The position numbers were made by a program, and so were the translations under genes. A DNA stretch of 64,000 bases, taken from positions 16,058,880-16,122,879 of the forward strand of contig CM041295.1 in the NCBI GenBank assembly GCA_023052935.1. The letters run 5' to 3'. This document shows, in pieces, positions 53,171 to 63,815 of this stretch. Below the pieces are notes generated by a model. That model did no database searches. It saw nothing but the letters and a program-made list of their open reading frames with translations, and was not told where the DNA came from. The stretch's first letter is position 1; the number at the start of each line of letters is the position of its first letter. This DNA is from Piezodorus guildinii. Lineage: Eukaryota; Arthropoda; Insecta; Hemiptera; Pentatomidae.

Positions 53171-55393
53171 ATGACTAGTATCCTAAATATCTGCCACGTC
53201 AACTCCCAATCCTTGCCCGCTCATTATGATGAATTCCTTCAATACTTTACCCAGAACTTTTACCATATAATTGCAGTATCAGAAACTTGGCTAAAACCCT
53301 ACATTCCCTCTTCTTCTATTTCCTTACCCGACCACTCCTTCTTACGTCATGACCGATTAGGCCGCACTGGCGGAGGCGTCGGTCTCTATGTACATAATAG
53401 CCTAAAATCTCGTATCCTAGATGTTTCAACCCCATCCGATCATCCTCATATTGAATTTATTATCCTTGAAATAATTTGTAACAATCATCCTCTCTTATTT
53501 GCAGTAGTGTATCGCCCTCCTTTAGTTCCGTATGATGCTCCTTTTGAAACTACCCTCTACAGTTACGTTCCTCTCTATAACAATATTATAATCTCCGGCG
53601 ACTTCAACACCAATTTCCTTTCCAACTCCAATGACAAACTGTACCTCGAAAATCTCTTCTTTTCCCTTAATCTTTTTATCGTACCTTTCTCTTCCACCCA
53701 TCATACTCATTGTTCAGATACCTGGCTCGACCTTCATGTAATTGATTCAGCACATAGCCTCCTCTCTTCATCACAATTACCTGTCCCATTCTTATCATGT
53801 CATGACCTAATACACATATCATACAATATCCAAACTCCAGCAATCCTTCCTAAAACAACAACTTTCCGTAATATCAACTCTCTTACCCGTGAAATCATCC
53901 AATCCGACCTTGAGGTCCTAAAGTGGGACGATATATATTCATGTACCTCTATAGATTCAATGGTCGATATCCTCACCTCTAACCTCATCAATATCCTCGA
54001 TAAACATGCTCCCCTCAAAACCTGCACCTTCCGTCGCCGCCCCGCTCCTTGGATGAGTCCAACAATAAAAGACTTACAAAAGAGGCGTGAGGCAGCCCGT
54101 AGACGCTTTAGACGTACTAGACTGACGGAAGACTATCAAGCATTCAGGGCACTCCGCAATCTGACTCAGGCAACAATCAGACAAGCAAAATCTAATTACT
54201 TTCACGAAACTCTCTCCTCTGCTCCCGATTCAAAGACAAAATGGCAACTCCTTCGCCAACTGTCTCTTTGCAAATCCTCTTCCTCACCATCCTATCAAGC
54301 CTCACCAGATGAATTAAATATATACTTTTCATATTCCTCTTCTGATAATCATTCTCCGCATCCTTCTGACTTTTCTTCAATTACATCATTTAATCCAGAT
54401 AATTTTTATTTTTCCGATATCACACCAACTGACCTTATCTCCTCTGTAATGAAATCCCATACCAACTCTATAGGATTTGATGGAATACCCATCAAACTAC
54501 TAAAATTATGCCTTCCCGAAATCCTACCAGTTCTCCTATTCATATATAATTTTTCCCTCCAAAATTCTATATTTCCATCAACTTGGAAAAAAGCAATAGT
54601 CCATCCTATCAATAAAACCTCTAATCCTACATCCCCTAAAGATTATCGCCCAATTTCTATCCTATCTAACCTTTCCAAGCCCTTAGAAAGAATAGTTCAA
54701 TCTCAATTATCTAATTTCCTTGAAAAGTCTAAACTTCTTGATCCTCTCCAATCCGGTTTCCGACCTGGATTTTCCACTCAATCCGCTCTACTCAAAATCA
54801 CCAGCGACATACATACTGCTATGGATGAAAAGAAACTGACCGTACTAATACTTCTTGACTTTTCAAAAGCTTTTGACTCCGTGGACCACTCCATCCTTTT
54901 CACCAAACTACAATCCCTATCCTTTTCCAACAACACCATTCGTTGGTTTCACTCTTTTCTCTCTGGTAGAACCCAAGCTGTCACCATTCCTAATCATCCT
55001 CTATCTTCCTTTCGTGCCCTTTCGGCAGGTGTGGCCCAGGGTTCAAGTATATCTCCTCTCCTTTTTAATTCCTATATAAATGACCTTCCCAACTCTATCC
55101 ATCATTGCTCCCACCATTTGTACGCTGATGATTTCCAGATCTACCTATCCTTCTCCCCCTCCGAGACATTATTAGTATTTTCGAAGATTCAGGAGGACCT
55201 GGACAGAATCAGCGCCTGGGGATATCTGAATAAACTCAAGCTAAATGCCATGAAGACGCAAGCAATAGTAATAGGTTCCAATTCCCTTATCAAATGTCAT
55301 ACCAACTTTCCAAGTCTAATCCTTAATAATTACGCAATTACGTTCAGTTCCACTGTCAAAAACCTAGGTATCACCATCGACCTCTGTGCTTGA
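53171..55393 (+). pseudogene. CR1-like ORF2: endonuclease and reverse transcriptase, 3' part deleted
   Basis: 740-codon frame. Endonuclease: NICHVNSQSLPAHYDEF, IIAVSETWLKP, GGGVGLYVHN, FAVVYRPPLVP, IISGDFNTNF and FLSCHDLIHISYNI. Reverse transcriptase: IGFDGIPIKLLK, DYRPISILSNLSKPLER, SGFRPGFSTQSAL, LLDFSKAFDSVDHSILF, AGVAQGSSISPLLFN and the YADD box (HHLYADDFQIYLSF). It ends just after VKNLGITIDL, where about 80-100 residues of the usual RT thumb region are missing. The remaining C-terminus is in another frame. It is 3'-interrupted but otherwise free of stops. Confidence 0.88.
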
Positions 55394-55799
55394 GGACAGA
55401 CTAAAGCGTATTATGAACATTTTCTTAAGATTTGTCTTCGGTACATCAGGGAGGTCTCATGTTACCCACTTATACGGTGAATTAAAGTGGCTCCTCCCCC
55501 CAACCCGCAGACAATATTTCCTTGGATCATACCTCTACCAAACTATTAACTCCCAGCATCCTTCCTACATCTACAGTCTCCTTCAATTTAAATCCTCAAT
55601 CCACTCACTTGAAACTCGATCGCGACATTCTGACCTTTACCTTCCTACCCACAGAACCAAAACCTTTGATCGTTCCTTTATTGTTCGCTCTATCACACTC
55701 TGGAATTCTTTACCAATCCATATCCGCCATGCTGCCTCTTTATCCTCATTCAAATCCCAACTTTTCCTATATCTCCTGTCATCCCAAATAGACGATTAG
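55386..55799 (+). pseudogene. CR1-like ORF2 C-terminal part
   Basis: Continues ORF2 after the deletion junction: LEDRLKRIMNIFLRFVFGTS, ELKWLLPPTRRQYFLGSYLY, TKTFDRSFIVRSITLWNSLP and SFKSQLFLYLLSSQ. These are the conserved CR1 C-terminal blocks (RFVFG, L-WL-x-RR, LWNSLP). The junction with the main ORF2 frame is a deletion that also shifts the frame. Confidence 0.85.
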
Positions 55800-56138
55800 C
55801 AAATGTGATGTCAATTTTATCTAGAAATCTACATTGAATAAATGAAGATTACCGTTTACCGCCCAAATTTTAATTTGATTTTGTTTAAATAAAATTTTCA
55901 TTTTCTCTTAAGATAAAATTTAGAAGATATATATTTTTGTTAATTTCTTTGTTATTTTTTATGTATATAACTCCTCATTGTAAATAATTGTAATTTTAAT
56001 AATCATTGTAAATAATAATTAATCATGTTTTTATTGTCTGTTGGCCAGACATATTATATATTCAAATTGTACATAACTGTTATTCTTAGGGGACCAAGTC
56101 CCAGAATAAAATTGTTTTTCTATTCTATTCTATTCTAA

Positions 56139-56144
<6 letters not shown>

Positions 56145-56179
<35 letters not shown>

Positions 56180-56180
56180 C
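56145..56180. repeat. (TA)n microsatellite
   Basis: Follows the CR1 CTATT tail directly. Confidence 0.9.
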
Positions 56181-56479
56181 CATCATCTCCTCAGTAATCA
56201 GTCTTCCGAATAATTGTATAAAAAATTAAGAATAATAGTCATATTTCAAGTTAACAAAAACTTTTTTTTTTTCTACGATTTTACGATATTAGTGTGAGGT
56301 TCAATCATAGTATCTCTGTATACACATGTTTTCAGTATTATATAGTCATACATGAATGTTCTATTGTCGTTGTATTTACTACACTATAAATAATGCAAGT
56401 AGTAGTCATATGTCGTTCAAGCAACAGTATTTACTATGTTTATATATAATATAAGTATAACCTTAAGTTTGTTTTTGTA

Positions 56480-56577
56480 ATGTTTTTATTTTTAAGCCAG
56501 ACATAATACTCACTCTTGTACTTTTTTTGTTATTCTTAGGGGACAGAAGTCCCAGAATAAAATTTATTTTTCTTCTT

Positions 56578-56582
<5 letters not shown>
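56480..56582 (+). repeat. CR1-like 3' tail fragment
   Basis: CTTAGGGGACAGAAGTCCCAGAATAAAATTT followed by CTTCTTCTT and (AT)n, identical to 51690-51735. The bases before it (56180-56480) are AT-rich and partly resemble the CR1 3' UTR. No coding sequence. Confidence 0.55.

Positions 56583-56630
<48 letters not shown>
56579..56630. repeat. (AT)n microsatellite
   Basis: Pure AT run joining a CR1 tail to a Jockey-B copy. Confidence 0.95.
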
Positions 56631-56633
<3 letters not shown>

Positions 56634-57560
56634 CAAGCTTCGTCAATCCCTCTCTCTCAGCGTACTTCCTATTAATTCGTTCCTATCTCTCTGATAGAAC
56701 CTTCAAAGTTAACCATAACCTTTCTTACTCATCTGTATTCACTCAGTCAGCCGATGTACCGCAAGGTAAAATCCTGGGTCCGATCCTTTACACGTTGTAT
56801 ACAGCTGATATTCCCTTCCATCCAAGCACTGTCCTTACTTCCTACGCCGATGATACATGTGTGTTATCTGTGAATAATGATCCTGTTACTGCATCACAAA
56901 TCCTACAGAACCATCTATCAGCCATTGAAGAATGGTGTCAAAACTGGAGAATTAAAATAAATCAAATCAAATTCCATCAAATCACCTTCACTCTACGTCC
57001 TATACCTATGACTTCCTGCCCCACCGTATCCTTTAACAATATCCTACTCACTCCTGTTGAACAGATTCGGTACTAAGGATTCCACCTCGACAAACGCCTA
57101 ACATGGAATCCTCATACTAGACTGAAACAACAGGAAACTGCTCGTAGATACAGATTACTACAACATTTATTCGACAAACGCTCAAAACATCCTACTTACT
57201 ACAAAAAACTCATTTATATAACAATTATCAGGCCTATTTGGACCTATGGCATTGAGCTATGGGGATCTACTAAACCATCGCATTCCTCTCGCATCCAATC
57301 CTTGCAGCCCAAAATCGTCCGTAAGATCCACAATGCTCCTTACTTTGTTACTAATAAAATCATCCATAAAGACCAAAATATCCCATTAGTTAAAGACTTG
57401 GCTCGTTACAGATATACCTCTTCATTCCAAACTCCCTGCCCACTCAAACCCGCTTATCCGTGACCTCTCCTCCATATCTATTCCCGACAACCCGCCGAGG
57501 CTCCTTAAGAAAGAAGATGGCCAAGAGACCTCCTAACATAAATTAGACAGTTGTCAATTT
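56631..57560 (+). mobile_element. 5'-truncated Jockey-B element (copy B7)
   Basis: Starts in RT between domains A and B and runs through the C-terminus (NPPRLLKKEDGQET in a shifted frame) to a short A-rich end near 57560. The (AT)n run immediately precedes the truncation point. Confidence 0.8.
56650..57540 (+). pseudogene. Jockey-B reverse transcriptase remnant (B7)
   Basis: Reads SLSAYFLLIRSYLSDRTFKV, SADVPQGKILGPILYTLYTA, TSYADDTCVLSVNNDP, WCQNWRIKINQIKFHQITFT and PVEQIRY, then a stop at 57074. It continues GFHLDKRLTWNPHTRLKQQE, IWTYGIELWGSTKPS and FVTNKIIHKDQNIPLVKDLA. A frameshift occurs near 57415. The catalytic YADD box is intact. The VPQG block lacks the usual Ser (GKILG instead of GSILG). 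Confidence 0.8.
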
Positions 57561-57779
57561 CTTTAAATAAAAAAAAATATATATATACACATATATTTAA
57601 CTGATACGATTTAAAAATAATTATAATTATTTATAATTCTGATACAAATAAATCGATTTAATACTTTGAAGTATGCCGACAGACGAAAATGTTTCAGAAC
57701 CATTGTGGTACATAGTATTCTGTAAGAAGTGGTGTTCAAAGAAAACATAAATATAAGATACTGGATATTTCTACTATGA

Positions 57780-58292
57780 AAAATCTGTTGCGCACAATAC
57801 ACGACTCTCTCTTAACTTTCTTGGAATCATGGTTTTAAGAAACTTAAAATTGAAATAATTATTATATAATGTTTTCGATGAAACATTCAATTAATATTTT
57901 AGATTAAATAATACAACGATAGAAATTATTATGTACAAAAATCTCTTATGTCTATGGCCTATTTGTCACTTTGAATTGGTTTATATAACTTTGGTAGGTA
58001 AGTAACATTTATTCTGAATTCATTACCTTTCCGACAGTATATTATATATCTATTTTAATGTACGAAAAAAAAATTATCTAAGAGAACTTTCTGCAACAAT
58101 CAGATATTCAATTCTTCCATATTGTATAGTTACCCATTTTGTTTCAGTGTTAATAACATGATATTAAAATGCTTCGAATTCTTACTAAATCTATTTCATA
58201 TATTCTTTTGGTACGTTATCGAAAATAAAAAAATTACGATCGCAATACTTTCTGTTACTAAGTAATTCATATATAGGTAAGTGAAAGTAATA
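57780..58292 (+). repeat. Family F repeat with central deletion
   Basis: Start TGCGCACAATACACGACTCTC, a TTTCCGACAGTATATTATAT block, then directly ATTACGATCGCAATACTTTC and the terminal ATATAGGTAAGTGAAAGT. The GGCTCTTCTGG and GGACGTATAG modules are missing, so both termini are preserved around an internal deletion. Confidence 0.7.
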
Positions 58293-58819
58293 GGCACAAA
58301 GGTAATCCCGAAACAGTGAATTTTGTTTAATGCTTTGAAGCGTAACCCCAAGCAAAAAAGTTTATGAACCATTGACTTAGTTTGATGTTGTATTCTTAAA
58401 GAAGTTACAATAAACTAAAAGACACTCCATATTCCTAATTTACAAAACCATACAAATATATCAACATATAATTAATGAATTAAAATTCATTCCCTTAAAA
58501 AATTATATAAAATTTGAAAGGAATACAATTTTTACCGCCTAGCCCTGAGGCTTACCTCCTAGCTTGAGGTTGGCCATGAGAAAGACCTAAAAAGGATTAA
58601 AGCTGAGTGCCAAATCAAAAAAACGCTGAGTCGCTGATCTTGTAAAAGATCTGTTCCTAAGGCCTTTCTTCCATCTCCAGAATCTGTTCAATTTGTCCCA
58701 AACGTGTCATGTTTTTCCATTTATTTAGAAGGGATAAAGAAGTAAATATTTAAATTATTTTATTAAGTTTGTAATATATTTTTAACTGGATAAGGCGTAC
58801 CTAGTTGAAATTTTTTATA
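58293..58819. other. Unassigned spacer
   Basis: AT-rich. A GC-richer patch at 58540-58640 has no recognisable frame. Confidence 0.5.
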
Positions 58820-59736
58820 TTGGGTTGTTTCACGTGAAATGTCGTTTTTATAGTTTCTGAAATACATAAAGGATTTTGCAGGTCTCTGTTGTTTTCTTCC
58901 GAATGTTTACATATTTAAAGTAAACAGTTACTAATCCTCTACCTTTGTATTGTAAACATTAGCTTCCCAATCAATTACCCACTTTTTAGTATACCTCCAA
59001 ATATAAACAAGGAAACACGCGATTTTCGAGTAATATTTTTGTACGAGTTTAAACTCGGCCATTCAGCAGCTGAGGCCGCTAGAAATATTTGCAAGGCGTT
59101 TGTGGAGGGGAGTAATGAACAGACCATTTGCCGTTGGTTTGCTAAGTTTTCAGCTGGGGATACTGACTTGGAAAACTTGCCCCGAGGAAGACCTCTGTCC
59201 GTAATAGAGAACGACGTCCTCAAACATACAGTTGAAGGAAACCCCTACAAAACAGTTAAAGGACCCTCAGCACAACTAAATGCAAGTGCATCTACCGTTT
59301 CCAGACATTTACAGTGTATTGGGAAAGTAAAAAAGCTCGATACATGGGTACCTCATGATCTCACTGAGCGGCACCAAGACCCCATCTTTCAAAACACACC
59401 GTGCAAAAGAAGAACTGGGCTACGAAGTTCTTCCGCACCCACCATATTCTCCCGACTTGTCTCCAACAAATTACCACCTGTTCAGGAATTTAGACAACTT
59501 CGTCAAAGGAAAACTTTTTGAAAATGATGATCAAGTGAAAAGTGCGTTTTCAGATTTTGTTTCAGTTCAAATATCAGAGTTTTTCAGTTCGGGGATAAAA
59601 AATTTTAGTGTCACGTTGGGAAAAATGTGTAGAAAAAGAAGGTAAATACTTCGAATAAAATTATCTTGTTTTCATATCGTATTTTTAATAAAAATCCTTT
59701 ACCTTGAAACCGGACATTTCATGTGACACAACCCAA
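58820..59736 (+). mobile_element. Mariner deletion derivative (copy C)
   Basis: 917 bp between TA dinucleotides. Termini TTGGGTTGTTTCACGTGAAA and TTTCATGTGACACAACCCAA. It carries the same central transposase deletion as copies A and B but lies at an independent site, showing that the deleted form itself moved. Confidence 0.9.
59013..59645 (+). pseudogene. Mariner transposase, internally deleted (copy C)
   Basis: N-terminal half: ETRDFRVIFLYEFKLGHSAA, then NEQTICRWFAKFSAGDTDLE, RGRPLSVIENDVLKHTVEGN and KLDTWVPHDLTERHQDPIFQ. The C-terminal half, in another frame, is ELGYEVLPHPPYSPDLSPTN then YHLFRNLDNFVKGKLFENDD. The start codon is lost (ATA for ATG). The region with the first two catalytic Asp residues is deleted, and the third (SPDLSPT) is kept. 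A helix-turn-helix DNA-binding part remains and could in principle bind the terminal repeats if expressed. Confidence 0.85.
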
Positions 59737-59809
59737 TATTAAGTTGCCCTCTCCTGTATATTAAGTTTATTGCATAAATTCGTCCAATTTAATATCTGTA
59801 TTTTCTTTC

Positions 59810-59905
59810 TCTTACCTATGTATGAAATATATTAATATAAATCTCAATCGTGAAAATGAGTCTTCAACGAGAACAAACGTTTTAAAGTCCCCTGAGTCAA
59901 AATGC
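59810..59905 (-). repeat. Family F end fragment
   Basis: CTCTTACCTATGTATG, TCAATCGTGAAAATG and CCCCTGAGTCAAAA match the terminal module in reverse orientation. The following 59906-60495 has nothing recognisable. Confidence 0.45.
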
Positions 59906-60493
59906 CACGGGTTGCAGGTAGGATGGAATCACGAAATCTTAGGCATCGTTATAGGATAGCGATGAATTTTCGAGTTATTTAAGAAATATTGTTAATTTAG
60001 GATAGGTTTTGATAAGTGACTCCGAGGTTACATTAGTTGTGGAAGCTATTGTGTGGAAGTAGACAGGCAGTCCATTAAGGTAAATAAGGGATAGTACGGA
60101 AGACAATTTAAATATATACGGAAGATTTAGCATTAAATATATATAGATATTACAAGAGTAGCTTTATTCTCTGGCTGATCAGTATAAATTTGGTAGTAAA
60201 TTTACACCAAATTTCAAACTGCATCTAAACTAAGTATTGATATCAAAATATTAAAAGAAAAGTAATAGAATAAAGAATATTTTATTAACAGGATTCAAAG
60301 AAATTTATTGAAGACAGTGATTAAATAATAGGAATTAACGAGTTAAGATTAAAAAAAATTTCCATTTAAATTACTACATTAAGAAGTCTGCTCAGACATA
60401 TAACTTATGAGCAAAACTCAGGACTCGATTCCTAGCGGTCTAGGGAAATAATTTCAAAATCCTTCACCCCTTGCTTCACATGAAAAAAATAAA

Positions 60494-60498
<5 letters not shown>

Positions 60499-60541
<43 letters not shown>
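60499..60541. repeat. (TA)n microsatellite
   Basis: Pure TA run next to the 3' end of a CR1-like fragment. Confidence 0.95.
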
Positions 60542-60545
<4 letters not shown>

Positions 60546-60554
60546 CATAAAATA

Positions 60555-61300
60555 ATAATAATAAATTCTTTATTAATTCTAGGACAAGTCCCTTCAGAAT
60601 AATGTTACAGACAAATTAAATTGGAACTTCAGTATCTTAGAGTAATAAAAAATTAAATAAACAAAAAACAACAGAAATAAGAAATAAAATGAATAATAGT
60701 AATAAATTAACAGGTAACTTCTAATAATAATAATTTAGAAAAACAAACTAGACAAAAAATAAAATAAAATATTTACATATTCATATATACAGGGCTAATT
60801 AAAATAAATTTACAATGCTTATGAAAAGTGTAACATAAAACAAATAAATGTTTGAATACGATGCATAATAAGATATAGTAAATAATAGTTTTTCTCTGCT
60901 CTATTTACTGATATTTATTGAAATTTGCTAATTAATTGAGGGTATTTGAGAATTGGATAGACAAAAAGTGTTTGAACAAACGGGATTTGAAGGTTAAAAG
61001 AGTATTGGAGTAACGAATATGAGAGACGGATAGAATTCCATAAGGACGAGGATCGGATAAGGAAAGATTTGTCGAAAGCTTCGGTTCGATGAGGCGTTAT
61101 AAACATTTCCGAAGGTCGTGAACGAGTGTTGCCGGTGTGGACGGAGGATTTAAATGAAAATATATCTGAGATGTAAGATGGGCGTTGAGATCGGAAAACT
61201 TGCTAAAGAAAGGATGCCAGGAGGTACTTAAAAACGGTAGGAAGGATAAAGCCACTTTAACTCATCGTAGAATCAGGTTACAGAGGTGTTCCTGGATATC
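60555..61300 (-). pseudogene. CR1-like 3' fragment (minus strand)
   Basis: The 3' tail (minus strand, AAGGGACTTGTCCTAGAATT) lies at 60577-60597. Coding blocks upstream include THRTEAF, FDKSFLIRSSSLWNSI and a TFKSRLFKHFLS-like segment in several frames, aligning with the CR1 ORF2 C-terminus at 55640-55795. Frameshifted, 5'-truncated. Confidence 0.6.
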
Positions 61301-61312
61301 CCAAAGATGAAA

Positions 61313-61313
<1 letters not shown>

Positions 61314-61406
<93 letters not shown>

Positions 61407-61418
61407 GTGTGTGTGTAT
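61314..61418. repeat. (TA)n-(TG)n compound microsatellite
   Basis: About 90 bases of TA followed by a short TG run. Confidence 0.95.
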
Positions 61419-62784
61419 AATTTATATAATAAGGTATCTATTTATAAGCAGTTACGGCGCGAAATATTAATTTGTATGTGCAATGGCTGTGTGATTATAG
61501 TCACAAACAGAGACTTCGCTAATATTTTTTATTAAGGTAATTTATAAAAATTTTCTTATAACGTCGACAGGACCCCTTGCAGCCACTGCTCTGAAGAAAT
61601 GTTCCATGTATCCTTGTCAAACATGTCTGTTACATAGGACTCCATCTTGACAAGGGTCTTAGATGGAGTCATCATCATAAAAACATTACATAGGCCATAA
61701 TCGTAATTGCTCTCTTATTGGTTTTATTATTTTTCTTCTTTTTTTTTTTTATAGAATTTGTACATTTCAATAAACTAAATTAAAGAACAACAATATCATT
61801 CGAACTAATGTTTTTATATGAAACCACTAAAGTAATTATTAAAATACGTCTATGAATGTTGCTATGACTTGAAAATGTGCCGGTCTCTTTCAAATGATTC
61901 AGGCAGTTTTTTTATTTTTTATTTTATTTTATTTTTTTATTTATTTTTTTTTATTTTTTTTTATATATCACTAGTTTCACTCATTCTCATAACCCTTCAA
62001 ATTAAATGTCAACGTGAACCTTTTTAAATTATTGCAATCTGTCAGTTCTCCGCTCATAACCTAACTCCACTTCTATTGGTTTTTAAAACTAGAGGTGCTA
62101 GGATAGATGCCCATATTGCCATATTCACAAAAAAAAAAAAAAATAAAAAAAAAAATAAGTACACAGACATTCGCTATATTCTTGTTTGCACGTCCAGCAT
62201 ATATCCGCGGTTATATCTTGACTGTGTTATTTTTTTAATAGAGCAGCATAATATCATGAATGTGATATAATCTTTAATTGAAATAAATAGTCCAAGTTGT
62301 AGAATAATAAAAGTATATAATAATGTGGTAAAATTTTAAAATAAATATGACAACAAAGTGTAAAATTAGAAAATAATAGAAACAGTCAGCCAATGAACAT
62401 CAAATAGCAGTAAGCTACAAATATAAAATAATGAGTATTGCGTTTAAAAGTGTTTTTTAAAAAAGGTAAATCATATTAATAAGTTTTAAATTCATATTGA
62501 CAAATTAATAAAGATATTTTTTAAAGACAAACATTCAAATAATGTATTTTCACTAATTAAACTATAAAAAAATTGTTTCTGTCTTAATAATGGGGAAACA
62601 ACCCCGAAACGTAGAAAAACTATGTAACCAATTGTGAAAGAAAATAAATGTATAATAAAATGAAGTTAAGGAGTGCATATTTGAGTGTGAAATAAAAAAA
62701 AAAGTTTTCTCCTGATCAGCTCAACTGATTTTCACGAAAAAGATATATGTTATGGATTTTACAAAAGGGTTTTTAAAAAACATT
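61419..62784. other. Unassigned AT-rich DNA
   Basis: Long T/A tracts at 61905-61965 and poly-A near 62130-62155. A degenerate stem-plus-GAAAC tract lies at 62591-62612 (GGGG...CCCCGAAACG), related in pattern to the hammerhead-like motifs elsewhere. No gene supported. Confidence 0.5.
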
Positions 62785-62794
62785 TTTTTTAGGT

Positions 62795-63815
62795 TTTATT
62801 TTTTTTAATGAGTAATATTACAATCAGTCCAATTTAGGACATTTTTAATAGTGATAAAGTACAACATTCATAATACATTCACACGATATATACAAAACAA
62901 TAAATTAATATAATAATAATACAATATACGTATATACAAATCAAAATCAATAAAAATATTATACAAAACAAAATCAATAAAAATACTATACAAAACAAAA
63001 TAAATAAAAATAATATACAAAAAAAAATCAATAAAATATATTTTCAAAAGTCACTCATACCTATATACAATCTTCAAGCATACAGCACGAGAGTGGAAAA
63101 TCTAGCCAATGTTAGAACTCCAATATACATGTTACAAGAGATCACGAGGCCACTGCCGGTTTAACCTTCTAGGGGGATGGTAAGGATGTGTGGAGCTGGA
63201 TAAGGATTGAGCTAGGGAATTAGGGTGATGGATAAGGTTTTAATGGAATTTAGAGAATTTTGATGGTATAAAGTCCGTAATAAATGGAATATTTAGGTCG
63301 CGGTGTAAGGTAAGGTTGGTGACATAATAAGGAGCATTAACTATGGTTCTGAGGACTTTGGATTGGCAGGATTGAATGCGTTTGGTGTTAGAAAATTTGG
63401 CTGTCCCCCACAGTTCAAGTCCGTAGGTCCAGATAGGTTTCAGAACTGTCTTGTATATTATCAGTTTGTTTTATATGGATAGTTTAGAATTTCTGTTCAG
63501 TAGTCTGTATAATTGGCCAAATCGTCTATGAAGTTCTTGTCGTTTAAGTCTAGTATGCGGGTTCCAAGTTAGTCTTTTGTCTAGAAGGAAGCCAAGATAC
63601 CGGACTGTGTCAGAGAAAGGGAACGGAATGGAGTTAAAGAGAACTGGAGGGCAGGATTGTCTTCGAAAGGTAAAAGTGACATGTTTGCATTTGGATTGAT
63701 TGATTTTGATTCTCCAGTTGTTACACCAATCTTAAATTTGAGAAAGGTGCGTTTGGAGGCGTAGGGATGCAATTAGGGGATCTAAGTAAGAGGATAGGAT
63801 GGCTGATAACCTATA
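62795..63815 (-). mobile_element. 5'-truncated relative of Jockey-A
   Basis: Minus-strand copy whose 3' UTR (62800-63110) and ORF2 C-terminus align with 8254-9400 of the intact element. The AT-rich 3' UTR carries repeated AAATCAATAAAAAT units. T tracts near 62786-62812 mark the tail. Truncated near 63815, inside the RT region. Confidence 0.8.
63145..63815 (-). pseudogene. Jockey-A-like RT C-terminal remnant
   Basis: Minus strand reads, in broken frames, ...CPPVLFNSIPFPFSDTVRYL, GFLLDKRLTWNPHTRLKRQE, IWTYGLELWGTAKFSN, FITDFIPSKFSKFH and PPRRLNRQWPRDLL. It is clearly homologous to, but diverged from, the intact ORF2 at 8737-11415. It contains stops and lacks the RT catalytic domain. Beyond 63815 to the window end nothing further is recognised. 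Confidence 0.75.

Larger units (their letters stand above)
51881..56140 (+). mobile_element. Near full-length CR1-like non-LTR retrotransposon
   Basis: A 5' leader (51881-51946), ORF1 with PHD finger and coiled coil, ORF2 with endonuclease and RT, and a 3' UTR ending in a short tandem CTATTCTATTCTATTCTA tail rather than poly(A), as is typical of CR1. It sits between TA microsatellites. Both ORFs are damaged (see their entries), so this copy is dead. Confidence 0.85.
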
